Below, in pieces: positions 47,408 to 56,689 of a stretch of 64,000 bases of DNA. The stretch comes from Longimicrobium sp. GTDB lineage: Bacteria; Gemmatimonadota; Gemmatimonadetes; Longimicrobiales; Longimicrobiaceae. The notes beneath the pieces were generated by a model that made no database searches, had not been told where the DNA came from, and saw only the letters and a program-made list of their open reading frames with translations. The first letter of the stretch is position 1; each line of letters opens with the position of its first letter. The position numbers were made by a program, and so were the translations under genes. The stretch spans positions 62,001 through 126,000 of the forward strand of contig NZ_DATIND010000080.1 in assembly GCF_035474595.1 (NCBI RefSeq), written 5' to 3'.

Positions 47408-49413
47408 GCGCGCCGAAGCGCCGCCCGGCCGCCGGGGTGGCCGAGGACGCCGTCGCCCGCCGCCGCCGGCTGTGGATGATGGGCTCCGTGGGGATGGCCG
47501 CGCTCCTCATCGTGGGCCGCGCGGTGCAGCTGCAGGGGTTCGAGGGGGAGCGCTGGCGCGCCGAGGCGCAGAAGCAGCAGCAGACCACCGTTCCCCTTCC
47601 CGCGCGTCGCGGCGCCATCTACGACCGCGACGGCGTCCCCCTGGCGCTCACGCGCGAGACCTTCGCCGTCTCCGTCGCGCCGAACGAGGTGCGCGACCGC
47701 GGCGAGGCCGTCTCCAGGCTCGTCCGCGCGCTCGGCCTCACCCGCGCCGCCGCGCGCCGGCTGACCGATCCGCACCAGCGCTGGGCGGTGGTCCCCGGCC
47801 GCTTCACCGTGGAGCAGCGCCGCGCGCTGGGCGACGTCCGCGGCATCTACGTGGAGCGCAAGCTGGAGCGCTTCTACCCGCAGGGCGACGTGGGCCGCGA
47901 GGTGCTGGGCAACGTGAGCGGCGACGGGCGGGCGATGGGCGGGATCGAGGCGGCCATGGACTCGCTGCTGAAGGGCGCCGACGGCTTCTCCATCCTCCGC
48001 CGCGACGCCAAGGGCCGGAAGGAGGCCGCGCCCTCGCTCCCCGCGCGCCCGCCGCGCGACGGCGACGACGTGGTGCTCACCATCGACTTCGACCTGCAGG
48101 AGATCGCCGACGCGGCGCTGGAGGAGCAGATCCGCGCGACCCACGCGATGGGCGGCGACCTGCTGCTGACCGACCCGCGGACGGGGGAGATCCTGGCCGC
48201 CGTCTCCAAGCGGGCGTCGTCGCGCGACCTTTCCGCCTTCATCGAGCCGTACGAGCCGGGGTCCATCGCCAAGCCCTTCTTCGTCGCCACCCTCCTCGCC
48301 GAGCACCGGGCCGCGCTGACCGACCGCGTGTTCGCCGAGAACGGCAGCTGGACGATGCCGAACGGCCGCACGGTGACCGACGTGCACGCGTACGACTGGC
48401 TGACGCTGCGCGACGGGCTGCGCGTGTCCAGCAACGTGGTGATGTCGAAGTTCAGCGACCGGCTTCCCCCGGCCACGCAGTTCGCGTATCTGCGCGACTT
48501 CGGGTTCGGCACGCAGACGGGGGTGGAGTACCCGGTGGAGTCGTCGGGCCGCCTGCCGCGCCCGGATCGCTGGTCGCCCTTCACGCCGGCCTCGCTGGCC
48601 ATGGGCTACGAGATCTCGGTGACGCCCATCCAGATGGCCATGGCGTACGGCGCGCTGGCCAACGGCGGCGTGCTGATGGAGCCGCGGCTGCTGCGCCAGG
48701 TGCGCGGCCCCGACGGCACCGCGCTGGAGCGCCCGGAGCCCCGCCAGGTGCGCCGCGTGATCCCCGCCGAGGTCGCCCGCGAGCTGCGTGACGTGCTGGT
48801 CGAGGTGGTGGCGGACGGGACGGCGACGAAGGCGGCGCTCGCGACCTTCGAGGTGGCGGGGAAGACGGGAACGTCGCGGCGGACCGGGGCCGACGGGCGC
48901 TACGAGGCGGGGGCGTACAACTCCTCGTTCGTGGGCTTCTTCCCCGCGCAGGCGCCGCAGCTGGTGATCTACGTGAAGCTGGACCGGCCGCAGGGCGACT
49001 ACTACGGCGGCCTGACCGCCGCGCCGGTGACGCGGGCCACGCTGCAGGCGATCCTCGCCGCGCGCACCCCGTCGCTGGACCGCGGCGCCCTGCTGGCCAT
49101 GCGCACGCAGCCGGCGGAGCCGGCGCCGTCGGCTCGGCCGCAGGCGGAGGACGCCGCGCCGGCCGTGGCGGGGAACGAGGGAACGTACGTCTTCCTCTCC
49201 AACCGCATCCCCGCGGCGCCGCCGGAGGACCGCGCGCCGGTGCCGGTGCCCGCCGTGGCCGGGCTGCCGCTGAGAGACGCGGCGCGGCGTCTCCACGCGC
49301 TCGGCTTCCACGTCCGCGTGCGCGGCGGGGGGAACGTCGCATCCACCACACCCGCGGCGGGGGCCATGCTCCCGCGCGGCGACACGCTCACCGTCACCGG
49401 AGCGGGACTCTGA
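47404..49413 (+). CDS. ftsI: Septal penicillin-binding protein (FtsI/PBP3 type) with one PASTA domain
   Basis: A 669-residue class B transpeptidase. One membrane helix (about 24-42), the PBP dimer domain with R-R-G-A-I-Y-D-R-D-G near 68, and the transpeptidase domain with S-I-A-K (the catalytic Ser) near 295, S-S-N near 341 and G-K-T-G-T-S near 481. A linker follows, then a PASTA domain at about 612-669 (V-P-A-V-A-G-L-P-L-R-D-A, P-A-A-G). PASTA-bearing FtsI is common outside Proteobacteria. It makes peptide cross-links at the septum. Confidence 0.95.
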   Translation: MSAPKRRPAAGVAEDAVARRRRLWMMGSVGMAALLIVGRAVQLQGFEGERWRAEAQKQQQTTVPLPARRGAIYDRDGVPLALTRETFAVSVAPNEVRDRGEAVSRLVRALGLTRAAARRLTDPHQRWAVVPGRFTVEQRRALGDVRGIYVERKLERFYPQGDVGREVLGNVSGDGRAMGGIEAAMDSLLKGADGFSILRRDAKGRKEAAPSLPARPPRDGDDVVLTIDFDLQEIADAALEEQIRATHAMGGDLLLTDPRTGEILAAVSKRASSRDLSAFIEPYEPGSIAKPFFVATLLAEHRAALTDRVFAENGSWTMPNGRTVTDVHAYDWLTLRDGLRVSSNVVMSKFSDRLPPATQFAYLRDFGFGTQTGVEYPVESSGRLPRPDRWSPFTPASLAMGYEISVTPIQMAMAYGALANGGVLMEPRLLRQVRGPDGTALERPEPRQVRRVIPAEVARELRDVLVEVVADGTATKAALATFEVAGKTGTSRRTGADGRYEAGAYNSSFVGFFPAQAPQLVIYVKLDRPQGDYYGGLTAAPVTRATLQAILAARTPSLDRGALLAMRTQPAEPAPSARPQAEDAAPAVAGNEGTYVFLSNRIPAAPPEDRAPVPVPAVAGLPLRDAARRLHALGFHVRVRGGGNVASTTPAAGAMLPRGDTLTVTGAGL

Positions 49414-49414
49414 C

Positions 49415-50962
49415 ATGGCAGCGCGGGTGACGCTGGGACAGATCGCGGACCGGCTCCGCGCCGAGGGACTGCTGAAGGGCGAGCGGGGGCTGGCCGACCG
49501 CGCCGCCGCCCGCCCCGTTCCCGAGGCGTGGACGGACTCGCGCAGGGTGAAGTCGGGCCACCTCTTCTGCGCCGTGAAGGGCACGGAGACGGACGGGCAC
49601 CGCTTCCTGGCCGAAGTCTCCGGGAAGGGCGCCGCGGGGGCCACGGTGGAGCGGCGCGACCACCTCATCTCCCTCCCGCAGATCGAGGTGACCGACGGTC
49701 GTCTCGCGGCCGCCTACGCCGCCGCCTGCGTGTACGGCGACCCGTGGAACGAGCTGACCGTGGTCGGCATCACGGGGACCAACGGGAAGACGACCAGCAC
49801 CGCCATCCTCCGCCACCTGCTGGGGCGCCGCGCCCCCGCCGGGAGCATCGGGACGCTGGGCGCGCTGGACCACGAGGGAAAGGTGATCCCGGGGACGGAG
49901 GGACTGACCACGCCGGGGCCCACCGAGGTCGCGCGCTGGCTGCGGATGTACCGCGACGGGCTGGGCGGCAAGCCGGCGCTGGACATCGCGCCGGTGAAGG
50001 TGGAGGCGGTGGCGATGGAGACCAGCTCGCACGCGCTGGCGCAAGACCGCCTGGCGGCGGTGCGCTTCGACGCGGCGCTGTTCACCAACCTGACCCGCGA
50101 CCACCTGGACTATCACCAGACGATGGACGAGTACCGCGCGGCCAAGCTCCGCCTTCTGGAGCTGCTGAAGCCCGCGGGTGCGGTCGTGCTGAACGCGGAC
50201 GATCCGGCGTGGAACGGTGTGGGGGCATCGGATCGTCGGATCGTCCGCTTCAGCACTTCCGCCCCGGCGGACGTCAGGGCGCGGGACATCCGGGTGGGGC
50301 CGGGGGGGATGGAGTTCGTCCTCTCCACCCCCTCGGGCGACACGGACGTGGCCATCCCGCTCTTCGGAGACTTCAACGTCTCCAACGCGCTGGGGTGCGC
50401 CGCCGTCCTGTATGCTCTCGGATGGTCCGTCGGCGAGATCACGGCCGGGCTGGCGACCTTGCCGCAGGTGCCGGGGCGGCTGGAGCGCGTTTCCGGGCCG
50501 CCCGCGTCGGCCACGGTTCTGATCGACTACGCGCACACGCCCGACGCGCTGGAGCGCGCGATTGCCGCCATCCGTCCCCTGGTGAAGGGAAAGCTCTGGG
50601 TGGTCTTCGGCGCCGGCGGCGACCGCGACCAGGGGAAGCGGCCGGAGATGGGGCGGGTGGCGGCGGAGCGCGCGGACATGAGCATCGTGACCTCCGACAA
50701 CCCGCGCACCGAGAACCCGGAAGCCATCCTCGACGCCATCGAGAGCGGCATGGGACGTGCACCCCGCCTGCGCGTTCCCGACCGCCGTGAGGCCATCCGC
50801 CACGCACTCCTGAACGCCGCGCAGGACGACGTCATCCTGCTCGCCGGCAAGGGCCACGAGACCTACCAGATCGTGGGAAAGCAGGCGCGTCCGTTCGACG
50901 AACGGCAGGTGGTCCGCGAGGTTCTTTCCGAGCGCGACGAAGGGTCTGGAGGTGCAGGTTGA
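49415..50962 (+). CDS. murE: UDP-N-acetylmuramoyl-tripeptide synthetase
   Basis: A 515-residue Mur ligase that adds the third residue to the wall precursor. The P-loop G-T-N-G-K-T-T-S is near 116; E-T-S-S-H-A is near 193; N-L-T-R-D-H-L-D-Y-H near 225; the C-terminal motif D-N-P-R-T-E is near 430. The DNPR sequence is the known mark of enzymes using meso-diaminopimelate, so a DAP-type wall is expected. One base separates it from ftsI and its stop overlaps the murF TTG. Confidence 0.95.
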   Translation: MAARVTLGQIADRLRAEGLLKGERGLADRAAARPVPEAWTDSRRVKSGHLFCAVKGTETDGHRFLAEVSGKGAAGATVERRDHLISLPQIEVTDGRLAAAYAAACVYGDPWNELTVVGITGTNGKTTSTAILRHLLGRRAPAGSIGTLGALDHEGKVIPGTEGLTTPGPTEVARWLRMYRDGLGGKPALDIAPVKVEAVAMETSSHALAQDRLAAVRFDAALFTNLTRDHLDYHQTMDEYRAAKLRLLELLKPAGAVVLNADDPAWNGVGASDRRIVRFSTSAPADVRARDIRVGPGGMEFVLSTPSGDTDVAIPLFGDFNVSNALGCAAVLYALGWSVGEITAGLATLPQVPGRLERVSGPPASATVLIDYAHTPDALERAIAAIRPLVKGKLWVVFGAGGDRDQGKRPEMGRVAAERADMSIVTSDNPRTENPEAILDAIESGMGRAPRLRVPDRREAIRHALLNAAQDDVILLAGKGHETYQIVGKQARPFDERQVVREVLSERDEGSGGAG

Positions 50963-52434
50963 GCGGGTTCCGCTGGACGGCGGAGGAAGTGGCGCGGGCG
51001 CTGGGCGCCGGTGCCGGGGGCGTGGACGGCGGCAGGGCGGGTGCGGGGGACAGCGGTGAGCCGCGGGCGGCTCCGGGCCTCGTCTTCTCCGGCGTATCCA
51101 CGGACACGCGGAAGATCGGGCCCGGTTCGCTTTTCGTGGCCCTGAAGGGCGCGAACTTCGACGCGCACGACTTCCTGTCGCAGGCCGCCGATGCAGGCGC
51201 CACGGGCGCCGTGGTCTCGCACCGCCCGGCCGACGCGCCCGCGCACCTCGTCTACTTCACCGTGGACGACACGCTGCACGCGCTGGGGCGATTGGGGAAC
51301 CACCGCCGCCGCGCGCTTTCGGCGAAAGTGGTGGCCGTCGCGGGGAGCAACGGGAAGACGACGACCAAGGATCTCCTCCGCGCCGCGCTGTCGCCGCGCT
51401 TCCGGGTGCACGCGACCGAGGGGAACCTGAACAACCAGGTCGGCGTCCCCCTGACGCTCCTCGCCGCGCCGGACGACGCGGAAGTGCTGGTCGTGGAGAC
51501 GGGGACGAACGAGCCGGGGGAGATCGAGATCCTGGGCGCGATCGTGGAGCCCGACGCGGCGGTCATCACCTCGATCGGCGAGGAGCACCTGGAGGGATTG
51601 GGGTCGGTGGAAGGGGTGCTCGAGGAAGAGCTCTCCATCCTCCGCCATCTCCGCCCCAGCGGCGTCGCCGTGGTGGCGGAGGACCCGACCGAGCTCCCCG
51701 AGCGCGCCGAGCGGATCGTGGGGGGGATGCGGCTGCGGGTCGCGGGGTTCGACGCGGAGGCGGACGTGCGGCCCGACGGCGGCGCGGAGGGGATCGAGGT
51801 GCTGCCGGGCGGCGCGACGCGCTGGACCTTTCGCGGCACCCCCATCGACCTCCCCCTCCCGGGGATGCACAACGTCCGCAACGCGCTGGTCGCCCTCGGC
51901 GTGTCGGCGGAATTGGGCGTGCCGGTGGAGGAGAGCGCCAGGTCCATCGCCGCCATGCCCGCGCCGAAGATGCGCAACGAGTGGCGCAGGGTGGGGTCGC
52001 TGAACGTGCTGGCCGACTGCTACAACGCGAACCCGCCCAGCACCCGCGCCGCGCTGGACCTCCTCGCCTCGCTGCCGTCGTCGGGGGAGAAGATCGCGGT
52101 GATCGGGACGATGCGGGAGCTGGGCGGCCACGCCGAGGGGCTGCACCGCTCGGTGGGCGAGGCCGCGCTGGCGCGGCTGGGGAGCGGCATCGACCTGCTG
52201 GTGGCCACCGGCGACTTCGTTCCCGCGATCGGTGACGCGGATGGCGAGGCGCGAGTCATCGCCGCGGAGGACCCGCTGGAGGCGTACGAGGCGCTGCGGC
52301 CGCGGCTGAAGGGAGACGAAACGATCCTGCTCAAGGGCTCGCGCGGCGTGGCCCTGGAGCGGCTGATTCCGTTGCTGGAGCGGGACTTCGCCGGCGGCGC
52401 CGCCGCGGCATCCACCGCGCACGCGGGGCACTGA
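50959..52434 (+). CDS. murF: UDP-N-acetylmuramoyl-tripeptide--D-alanyl-D-alanine ligase
   Basis: A 491-residue Mur ligase that adds D-Ala-D-Ala. Marks: S-T-D-T-R-K-I near 47, G-S-N-G-K-T-T-T-K-D near 131, G-T-N-E-P-G-E-I near 182, I-G-E-E-H-L-E near 208, and D-C-Y-N-A-N-P near 353. It starts at TTG in the overlap TTGA with murE; GGAGG lies a little upstream. An insert near residue 20-36 is Gly-rich. Confidence 0.95.
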   Translation: MSGFRWTAEEVARALGAGAGGVDGGRAGAGDSGEPRAAPGLVFSGVSTDTRKIGPGSLFVALKGANFDAHDFLSQAADAGATGAVVSHRPADAPAHLVYFTVDDTLHALGRLGNHRRRALSAKVVAVAGSNGKTTTKDLLRAALSPRFRVHATEGNLNNQVGVPLTLLAAPDDAEVLVVETGTNEPGEIEILGAIVEPDAAVITSIGEEHLEGLGSVEGVLEEELSILRHLRPSGVAVVAEDPTELPERAERIVGGMRLRVAGFDAEADVRPDGGAEGIEVLPGGATRWTFRGTPIDLPLPGMHNVRNALVALGVSAELGVPVEESARSIAAMPAPKMRNEWRRVGSLNVLADCYNANPPSTRAALDLLASLPSSGEKIAVIGTMRELGGHAEGLHRSVGEAALARLGSGIDLLVATGDFVPAIGDADGEARVIAAEDPLEAYEALRPRLKGDETILLKGSRGVALERLIPLLERDFAGGAAAASTAHAGH

Positions 52435-52439
52435 GGCCG

Positions 52440-53573
52440 ATGCTCTATTACCTGCTGGTGCCGCTGGCCGAGCAGAACCTGGCCTTCAACGTCTTCCGCT
52501 ACGTGACCTTCCGGGCCGCGGGCGCGGTGGTCACGGCGTTCCTGGTGGCGTTCTGGTTCGGGCCCTCCATCATCTCGCGGCTGCGGATGCTGAAGGTGGG
52601 CCAGGTGGTGCGCACCGAGGGCCCGCAGACGCACCTGGGCAAGAGCGGCACGCCCACGATGGGCGGCGTGCTGATCGTGATGGCGACGGTCATCCCCACG
52701 CTGCTGTGGGCGCGGCTGGACCAGTTCAACACCTGGGCGGTGCTCATCACCATCACCTGGCTGGGGGGGCTGGGCTTCCTGGACGACTACCTGAAGATCA
52801 CGCGGAAGAAGACGGAAGGGCTGAAGGGGCGCTACAAGCTCATCGGCCAGACCTCCGCCGGCCTTGTCCTGGGCCTGGCGCTGGTCTTCGTCCCGCTCTG
52901 GCTGAAGGGGATGGACACGGGGATCCCCACCTATCCGTTCGCGTGGACGCAGATCCCCTTCTTCAAGACGGTGCACCTGTCGTTCTGGTGGCCGCTGTAC
53001 ATCCTGTTCGTCACCTTCATCATCGTGGGCTGCAGCAACGCGGTGAACCTCACCGACGGGCTGGATGGGCTGGCGGCGGGGCTGTCGGCCATCGCGGCGA
53101 CGACCTTCGGCGTGTTCGCGTACCTGCTGGGGCGGGTGGACGCGGCCAACTACCTGAACGTGTTCTACATCCCGGGCGCGGGCGAGCTGACCATCTTCCT
53201 GGTGGCGCTGGGCGGGGGATGCATGGGCTTCCTCTGGTTCAACGCGCACCCGGCCGAGGTGTTCATGGGCGACACCGGGTCGCTGGCCATCGGCGGGGTG
53301 CTGGGGTGCGTGGCGGTGCTGCTCCGCGCCGAGTTCCTGCTCGGCATCGTGGGCGCCATCTTCGTCGCGGAAGCGCTCAGCGTGATGCTGCAGACGGCGT
53401 ACTTCAAGTACACCAAGCGCAGGTACGGCGTGGGCCGCCGCATCTTCCGCATGGCGCCGCTGCACCACCACTTCGAACAGATCGGGTGGCACGAGAGCAA
53501 GGTGATCATCCGCTTCTGGATCATGGGGATCATGTGCGCGCTGGTGGCGTTTGCGACGCTGAAGATCCGGTAG
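52440..53573 (+). CDS. mraY: Phospho-N-acetylmuramoyl-pentapeptide transferase
   Basis: A 377-residue membrane enzyme with ten helices that makes lipid I from UDP-MurNAc-pentapeptide and undecaprenyl phosphate. Signatures: G-T-P-T-M-G-G near 70, F-L-D-D-Y-L-K near 110 (the catalytic Asp pair), N-A-V-N-L-T-D-G-L-D-G-L near 200, and M-A-P-L-H-H-H-F-E near 337. It follows murF by five bases. A long repeat block follows its stop. Confidence 0.96.
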   Translation: MLYYLLVPLAEQNLAFNVFRYVTFRAAGAVVTAFLVAFWFGPSIISRLRMLKVGQVVRTEGPQTHLGKSGTPTMGGVLIVMATVIPTLLWARLDQFNTWAVLITITWLGGLGFLDDYLKITRKKTEGLKGRYKLIGQTSAGLVLGLALVFVPLWLKGMDTGIPTYPFAWTQIPFFKTVHLSFWWPLYILFVTFIIVGCSNAVNLTDGLDGLAAGLSAIAATTFGVFAYLLGRVDAANYLNVFYIPGAGELTIFLVALGGGCMGFLWFNAHPAEVFMGDTGSLAIGGVLGCVAVLLRAEFLLGIVGAIFVAEALSVMLQTAYFKYTKRRYGVGRRIFRMAPLHHHFEQIGWHESKVIIRFWIMGIMCALVAFATLKIR

Positions 53574-53696
53574 GAAGTGCGGAAGTGCGGAAGTGCGGAA
53601 GTGCGGAAGTGCGGAAGTGCTGAGTGCTGAGTGCTGAGTGCTGAGTGCTGAGTGCTGAGTGCTGAGTGCTGAGTGCTGAGTGCTGAGTGCTGAGTG
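53574..53696 (+). repeat. (GAAGTGCG)6 then (GAGTGCT)10 tandem array after mraY
   Basis: The array starts at the base after the mraY stop: six 8-bp units (53574-53621), then ten exact 7-bp units and a partial one (53622-53696). All read AGTGC in the direction of transcription. Confidence 0.95.
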
Positions 53697-53726
53697 GAGA
53701 TTCGCGGAATCGGTGATCGCGAAGAT

Positions 53727-53774
53727 GCCACTAAAGTGGCGGCTACAACGGCACACAGTCCGCCTTCGCGGACT
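53727..53774 (+). repeat. Two-hairpin interspersed repeat, copy 6
   Basis: GCCAC[TAAA]GTGGC, linker GGCTACAACGGCACACAG, then TCCGC[CTTC]GCGGA. Confidence 0.8.
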
Positions 53775-53823
53775 TCCGTGGCGGGACGGACGGCGGCGAG
53801 GCGAACGGGAGCTGGAGACGCGA

Positions 53824-53880
53824 TGAGTTCTCCCCTCCCCCGCGGAGCGGGCGGAGGGGCCGGGGGAGGGGGCCAGCCGG
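53824..53880. repeat. GC-rich hairpin of the TTCTCCCCTCCCCC family, copy 2
   Basis: Nearly identical to 5702-5750, including the flank CCAGCCGG-CGGGCAGGAT. Confidence 0.8.
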
Positions 53881-53925
53881 CGGGCAGGATGTCTCCCGTA
53901 CGCGAGAATGCCGGGGTGCTGTTCG

Positions 53926-54050
53926 CACTCAGCACTCAGCACTCAGCACTCAGCACTCAGCACTTAGGACTCAGGACTTCGGGCTCCACATCAGGACCAG
54001 CAGACGCACCACCGCGGCACTTGGCACCAGGCACTTTGGCACCAGGCACT
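53926..54050 (-). repeat. GCACTCA tandem array before murD
   Basis: Five AGCACTC 7-mers, then drifting GGACT and GGCACTTGGCACCA units, ending three bases before the murD ATG. It is the inverted counterpart of the array after mraY; together with the elements between, it fills the 480-base gap. Confidence 0.9.
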
Positions 54051-54053
54051 CCC

Positions 54054-55460
54054 ATGAGCGCATCACTCGTCGGCGAAACCATCGGCGTGCTGGGGCTGGC
54101 CCGCAGCGGGCTGGCCGCCGCGAAGCTCGCGCTGGCCCGCGGCGCCCGCGTGTACGCCAGCGACATGGGCGACAACCCGCAGACGCGCCGCGCCGCCGAG
54201 CAGATCAACGCCATGGGCGGCCTCGCCGAGACCGGCCGCCACGACCTGGGCAAGCTGGCCCGCTGCAACCGCATCGTCCTGTCGCCCGGCATCCCGCCCA
54301 CGGCCGCGGTGCTGCGCGCGCCCGAGATCGCCCACGTTCCCGTCATCCCCGAGATCGAGTTCGCCTTCGGGCTGCTGGAGTGCCCCGTCATCGCCATCAC
54401 CGGCACCAACGGGAAGACGACGGTCACCTCGCTCATCGGCCATCTCCTGCACGAGCACGGGCAGGATGCGGCGGTGGGCGGCAACATCGGCACCGCACTC
54501 AGCGAGCTGGTGATGCGCGAGCCGCAGCCGCGCGTGGCGGTGGTGGAGACCAGCTCGTTCCAGCTCGGCGGGATCCGCGAGTTCAACCCGCGCATCGGCG
54601 TGCTGACGAACCTGGCGCCCGACCACCTGGACTGGTACAGCAGCGTCGACGCCTACTACGCCGACAAGGCGCACCTCTTCCGCAACGCCACCGGCGAGAG
54701 CCGCTGGGTGCTGAACGGCGAGGACCCGAAGGCGCGCGACCTTCCCGGCAGCGCGCCGGGAACGCGCTACTACTTCCGCGTCGCGTCGCAGCCGGCGGCC
54801 GGCGAGCTGGGCGGCTTCCTGTCGCCCGACGGGTGGCTGACGCTGCGGCTGGAGGCGGGGCGCGAGGAGCGCATCGTCACCGCCGGCGAGCTGCGCATCC
54901 TGGGGCAGCACAACATCGCCAACGCGCTGGCCGCCTCCATCGCCGCGCGGCTTGCCGGCGCGTCGCCCGAGGCCATCGCCCGCGGCCTGCGCTCGTTCGA
55001 GGCGCCCCCCCACCGCCTGCAGCCCATCGCCGAGACCGACGGCGTGCTGTGGATCAACGACAGCAAGGCCACCAACATCGCCTCCACCCAGGTGGCGGTG
55101 CGCGGGATGACGCGGCCCACCGTCCTGCTCCTGGGCGGGCGGCACAAGGGCGAGCCGTACACCGAGCTGCTGCCGGAGCTGGAGATGGGAAAGGTGAAGC
55201 GCATCCTGGCCTTCGGCGAGGCGGGGCCCGTGATCGAGCACGACCTGGCGGGGAAGTTCGCGTCCGTGGAGCGGGTGGACGGCGATTTCGACGACGTGGT
55301 GCGGCGCGCGCGCGAGGTCGCCCGGCCGGGCGACGCCGTGCTCCTTTCGCCCGCCTGCAGCAGCTTCGACATGTTCGTGAACTACGAGGAGCGCGGGAAG
55401 CGCTTCGCCGAGCTGGTTACGGGCAGGGCCGCGCCCGAGCCCGCGCTGGAGGCCGCGTGA
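54054..55460 (+). CDS. murD: UDP-N-acetylmuramoylalanine--D-glutamate ligase
   Basis: A 468-residue Mur ligase adding D-Glu. Marks: G-V-L-G-L-A-R-S-G near 11, S-P-G-I-P near 79, G-T-N-G-K-T-T-V near 117, N-L-A-P-D-H-L-D near 184, and N-D-S-K-A-T-N near 337. The repeat array runs to within three bases of the ATG and no Shine-Dalgarno is seen. A longer frame upstream reads only repeat DNA, so 54054 is kept. The stop overlaps the ftsW GTG. Confidence 0.94.
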   Translation: MSASLVGETIGVLGLARSGLAAAKLALARGARVYASDMGDNPQTRRAAEQINAMGGLAETGRHDLGKLARCNRIVLSPGIPPTAAVLRAPEIAHVPVIPEIEFAFGLLECPVIAITGTNGKTTVTSLIGHLLHEHGQDAAVGGNIGTALSELVMREPQPRVAVVETSSFQLGGIREFNPRIGVLTNLAPDHLDWYSSVDAYYADKAHLFRNATGESRWVLNGEDPKARDLPGSAPGTRYYFRVASQPAAGELGGFLSPDGWLTLRLEAGREERIVTAGELRILGQHNIANALAASIAARLAGASPEAIARGLRSFEAPPHRLQPIAETDGVLWINDSKATNIASTQVAVRGMTRPTVLLLGGRHKGEPYTELLPELEMGKVKRILAFGEAGPVIEHDLAGKFASVERVDGDFDDVVRRAREVARPGDAVLLSPACSSFDMFVNYEERGKRFAELVTGRAAPEPALEAA

Positions 55461-56689
55461 GCGTGCTCGCGCTGGTCCGCAGGCGGGGCACCGGCGGCAC
55501 CGCCGTCCTGCAGCCGGTCGTCCCCCCGCGCGAGCGGCGGGCCAAGGTGGCCGCGCCTCCGTCGCCCGTCGAGTTCGCCGTCGCGGAGGTGTGGGAGTCG
55601 AAGGTGCTGGTGGCGCTCACCTTCGTGGCCTTCTGCTTCGGGCTGATCGAGATGTACAGCGCCAGCGCCTTCATGGCGCGCGCCGAGGGGCACCCGGGGC
55701 ACTGGTACGCGCTGAACCAGTTCGCCGGCGCGCTGATGGGCGCGGTGATGGCGGCCGTCCTCTCGCGCGTGGACTATCGCCGCTACCGCCTCTGGGCGTG
55801 GCCGATGCTCGTCGTGATCGGCGTGATGCTGGTGGTGATCGTGATGCCGGGGACGCATGCCATCGCCCCGCGCATCAACGGCGCACGGCGCTGGCTGAAC
55901 CTGGGCGTCTCCTTCCAGCCCAGCGAGTTCGCCAAGATCGCGCTGATCGCGTGGACCGCCGCGCTGGCGGTGAAGAAGCAGGACCGGTTGCACTCGCTCA
56001 GCAAGGGCCTCGTCCCCTTCCTGGTCGTCTGGCTCCCCATCGTCGCCCTGGTGCTGCTGGAGCCCAACATGAGCGCGGCGCTGCTTCTCCTGCTGCTCTC
56101 GGCGCTGGTGCTCTTCGCGGGGGGCGCGCGCATCGGCCACTTCATCTTCTTCGGCCTGCTCGCCGTTCCCGTGATCTGGCACCAGATCACGCACGCGGGC
56201 TACCGCATGCAGCGCATCGCCGCCTTTCTCGATCCCACGGCGGACACCGACGGGGTGAGCTACCAGATCTACCAGTCGCTGATCGCGGTCGGCTCGGGTG
56301 GGCTGGGGGGGGTCGGATTCGGGGGGAGCCGGCAGAAGTTCGGGTTCCTTCCCGAGCCGCACAACGACTTCCTCTTCTCCATGATCGCCGAGGAGTGGGG
56401 GCTGCTGGGGATCGTGTTCGTGGTGGCGATCTTCGCCGGCTTCCTGTGGGTGGGCTACCGCATCGCCGCGCGGGCGCCGGACCGCTTCGGGTACCTGCTG
56501 GCCATCGGGATGACGAACATGATCGCCGTCTCCGGCTTCCTGCACATGGGCGTGGCCCTGTCGCTGCTGCCGACCACCGGCGTGGCGCTGCCGTTCATGA
56601 GCTACGGCCGCAGCGCGCTGCTCGCGCAGTTCTGCGCGGTGGGCATTCTCCTCAGCGTCGCCCGCGCGGCGAAGCGGGGGCCGGCATGA
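55457..56689 (+). CDS. ftsW: Septal peptidoglycan glycosyltransferase FtsW
   Basis: A 410-residue SEDS-family protein with about ten membrane helices that polymerises lipid II with FtsI. Marks: N-G-A-R-R-W-L-N-L-G near 140, F-Q-P-S-E-F-A-K near 152, E-P-N-M-S near 198, P-E-P-H-N-D-F-L-F-S near 300, and P-F-M-S-Y-G-R-S near 380 (usually G-G-S; here G-R-S). A 40-residue basic N-terminus precedes helix 1. It overlaps murD and murG by four bases each. Confidence 0.94.
   Translation: MSVLALVRRRGTGGTAVLQPVVPPRERRAKVAAPPSPVEFAVAEVWESKVLVALTFVAFCFGLIEMYSASAFMARAEGHPGHWYALNQFAGALMGAVMAAVLSRVDYRRYRLWAWPMLVVIGVMLVVIVMPGTHAIAPRINGARRWLNLGVSFQPSEFAKIALIAWTAALAVKKQDRLHSLSKGLVPFLVVWLPIVALVLLEPNMSAALLLLLLSALVLFAGGARIGHFIFFGLLAVPVIWHQITHAGYRMQRIAAFLDPTADTDGVSYQIYQSLIAVGSGGLGGVGFGGSRQKFGFLPEPHNDFLFSMIAEEWGLLGIVFVVAIFAGFLWVGYRIAARAPDRFGYLLAIGMTNMIAVSGFLHMGVALSLLPTTGVALPFMSYGRSALLAQFCAVGILLSVARAAKRGPA

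Noticed and set aside
53574-54050. CRISPR-like appearance of the regular repeats
   Set aside because: Units are 7-8 bp with no spacers and no cas genes; these are tandem repeats.
53694-54053. N-terminal extension of murD through the gap
   Set aside because: The added residues are encoded by repeats and do not match Mur ligases.
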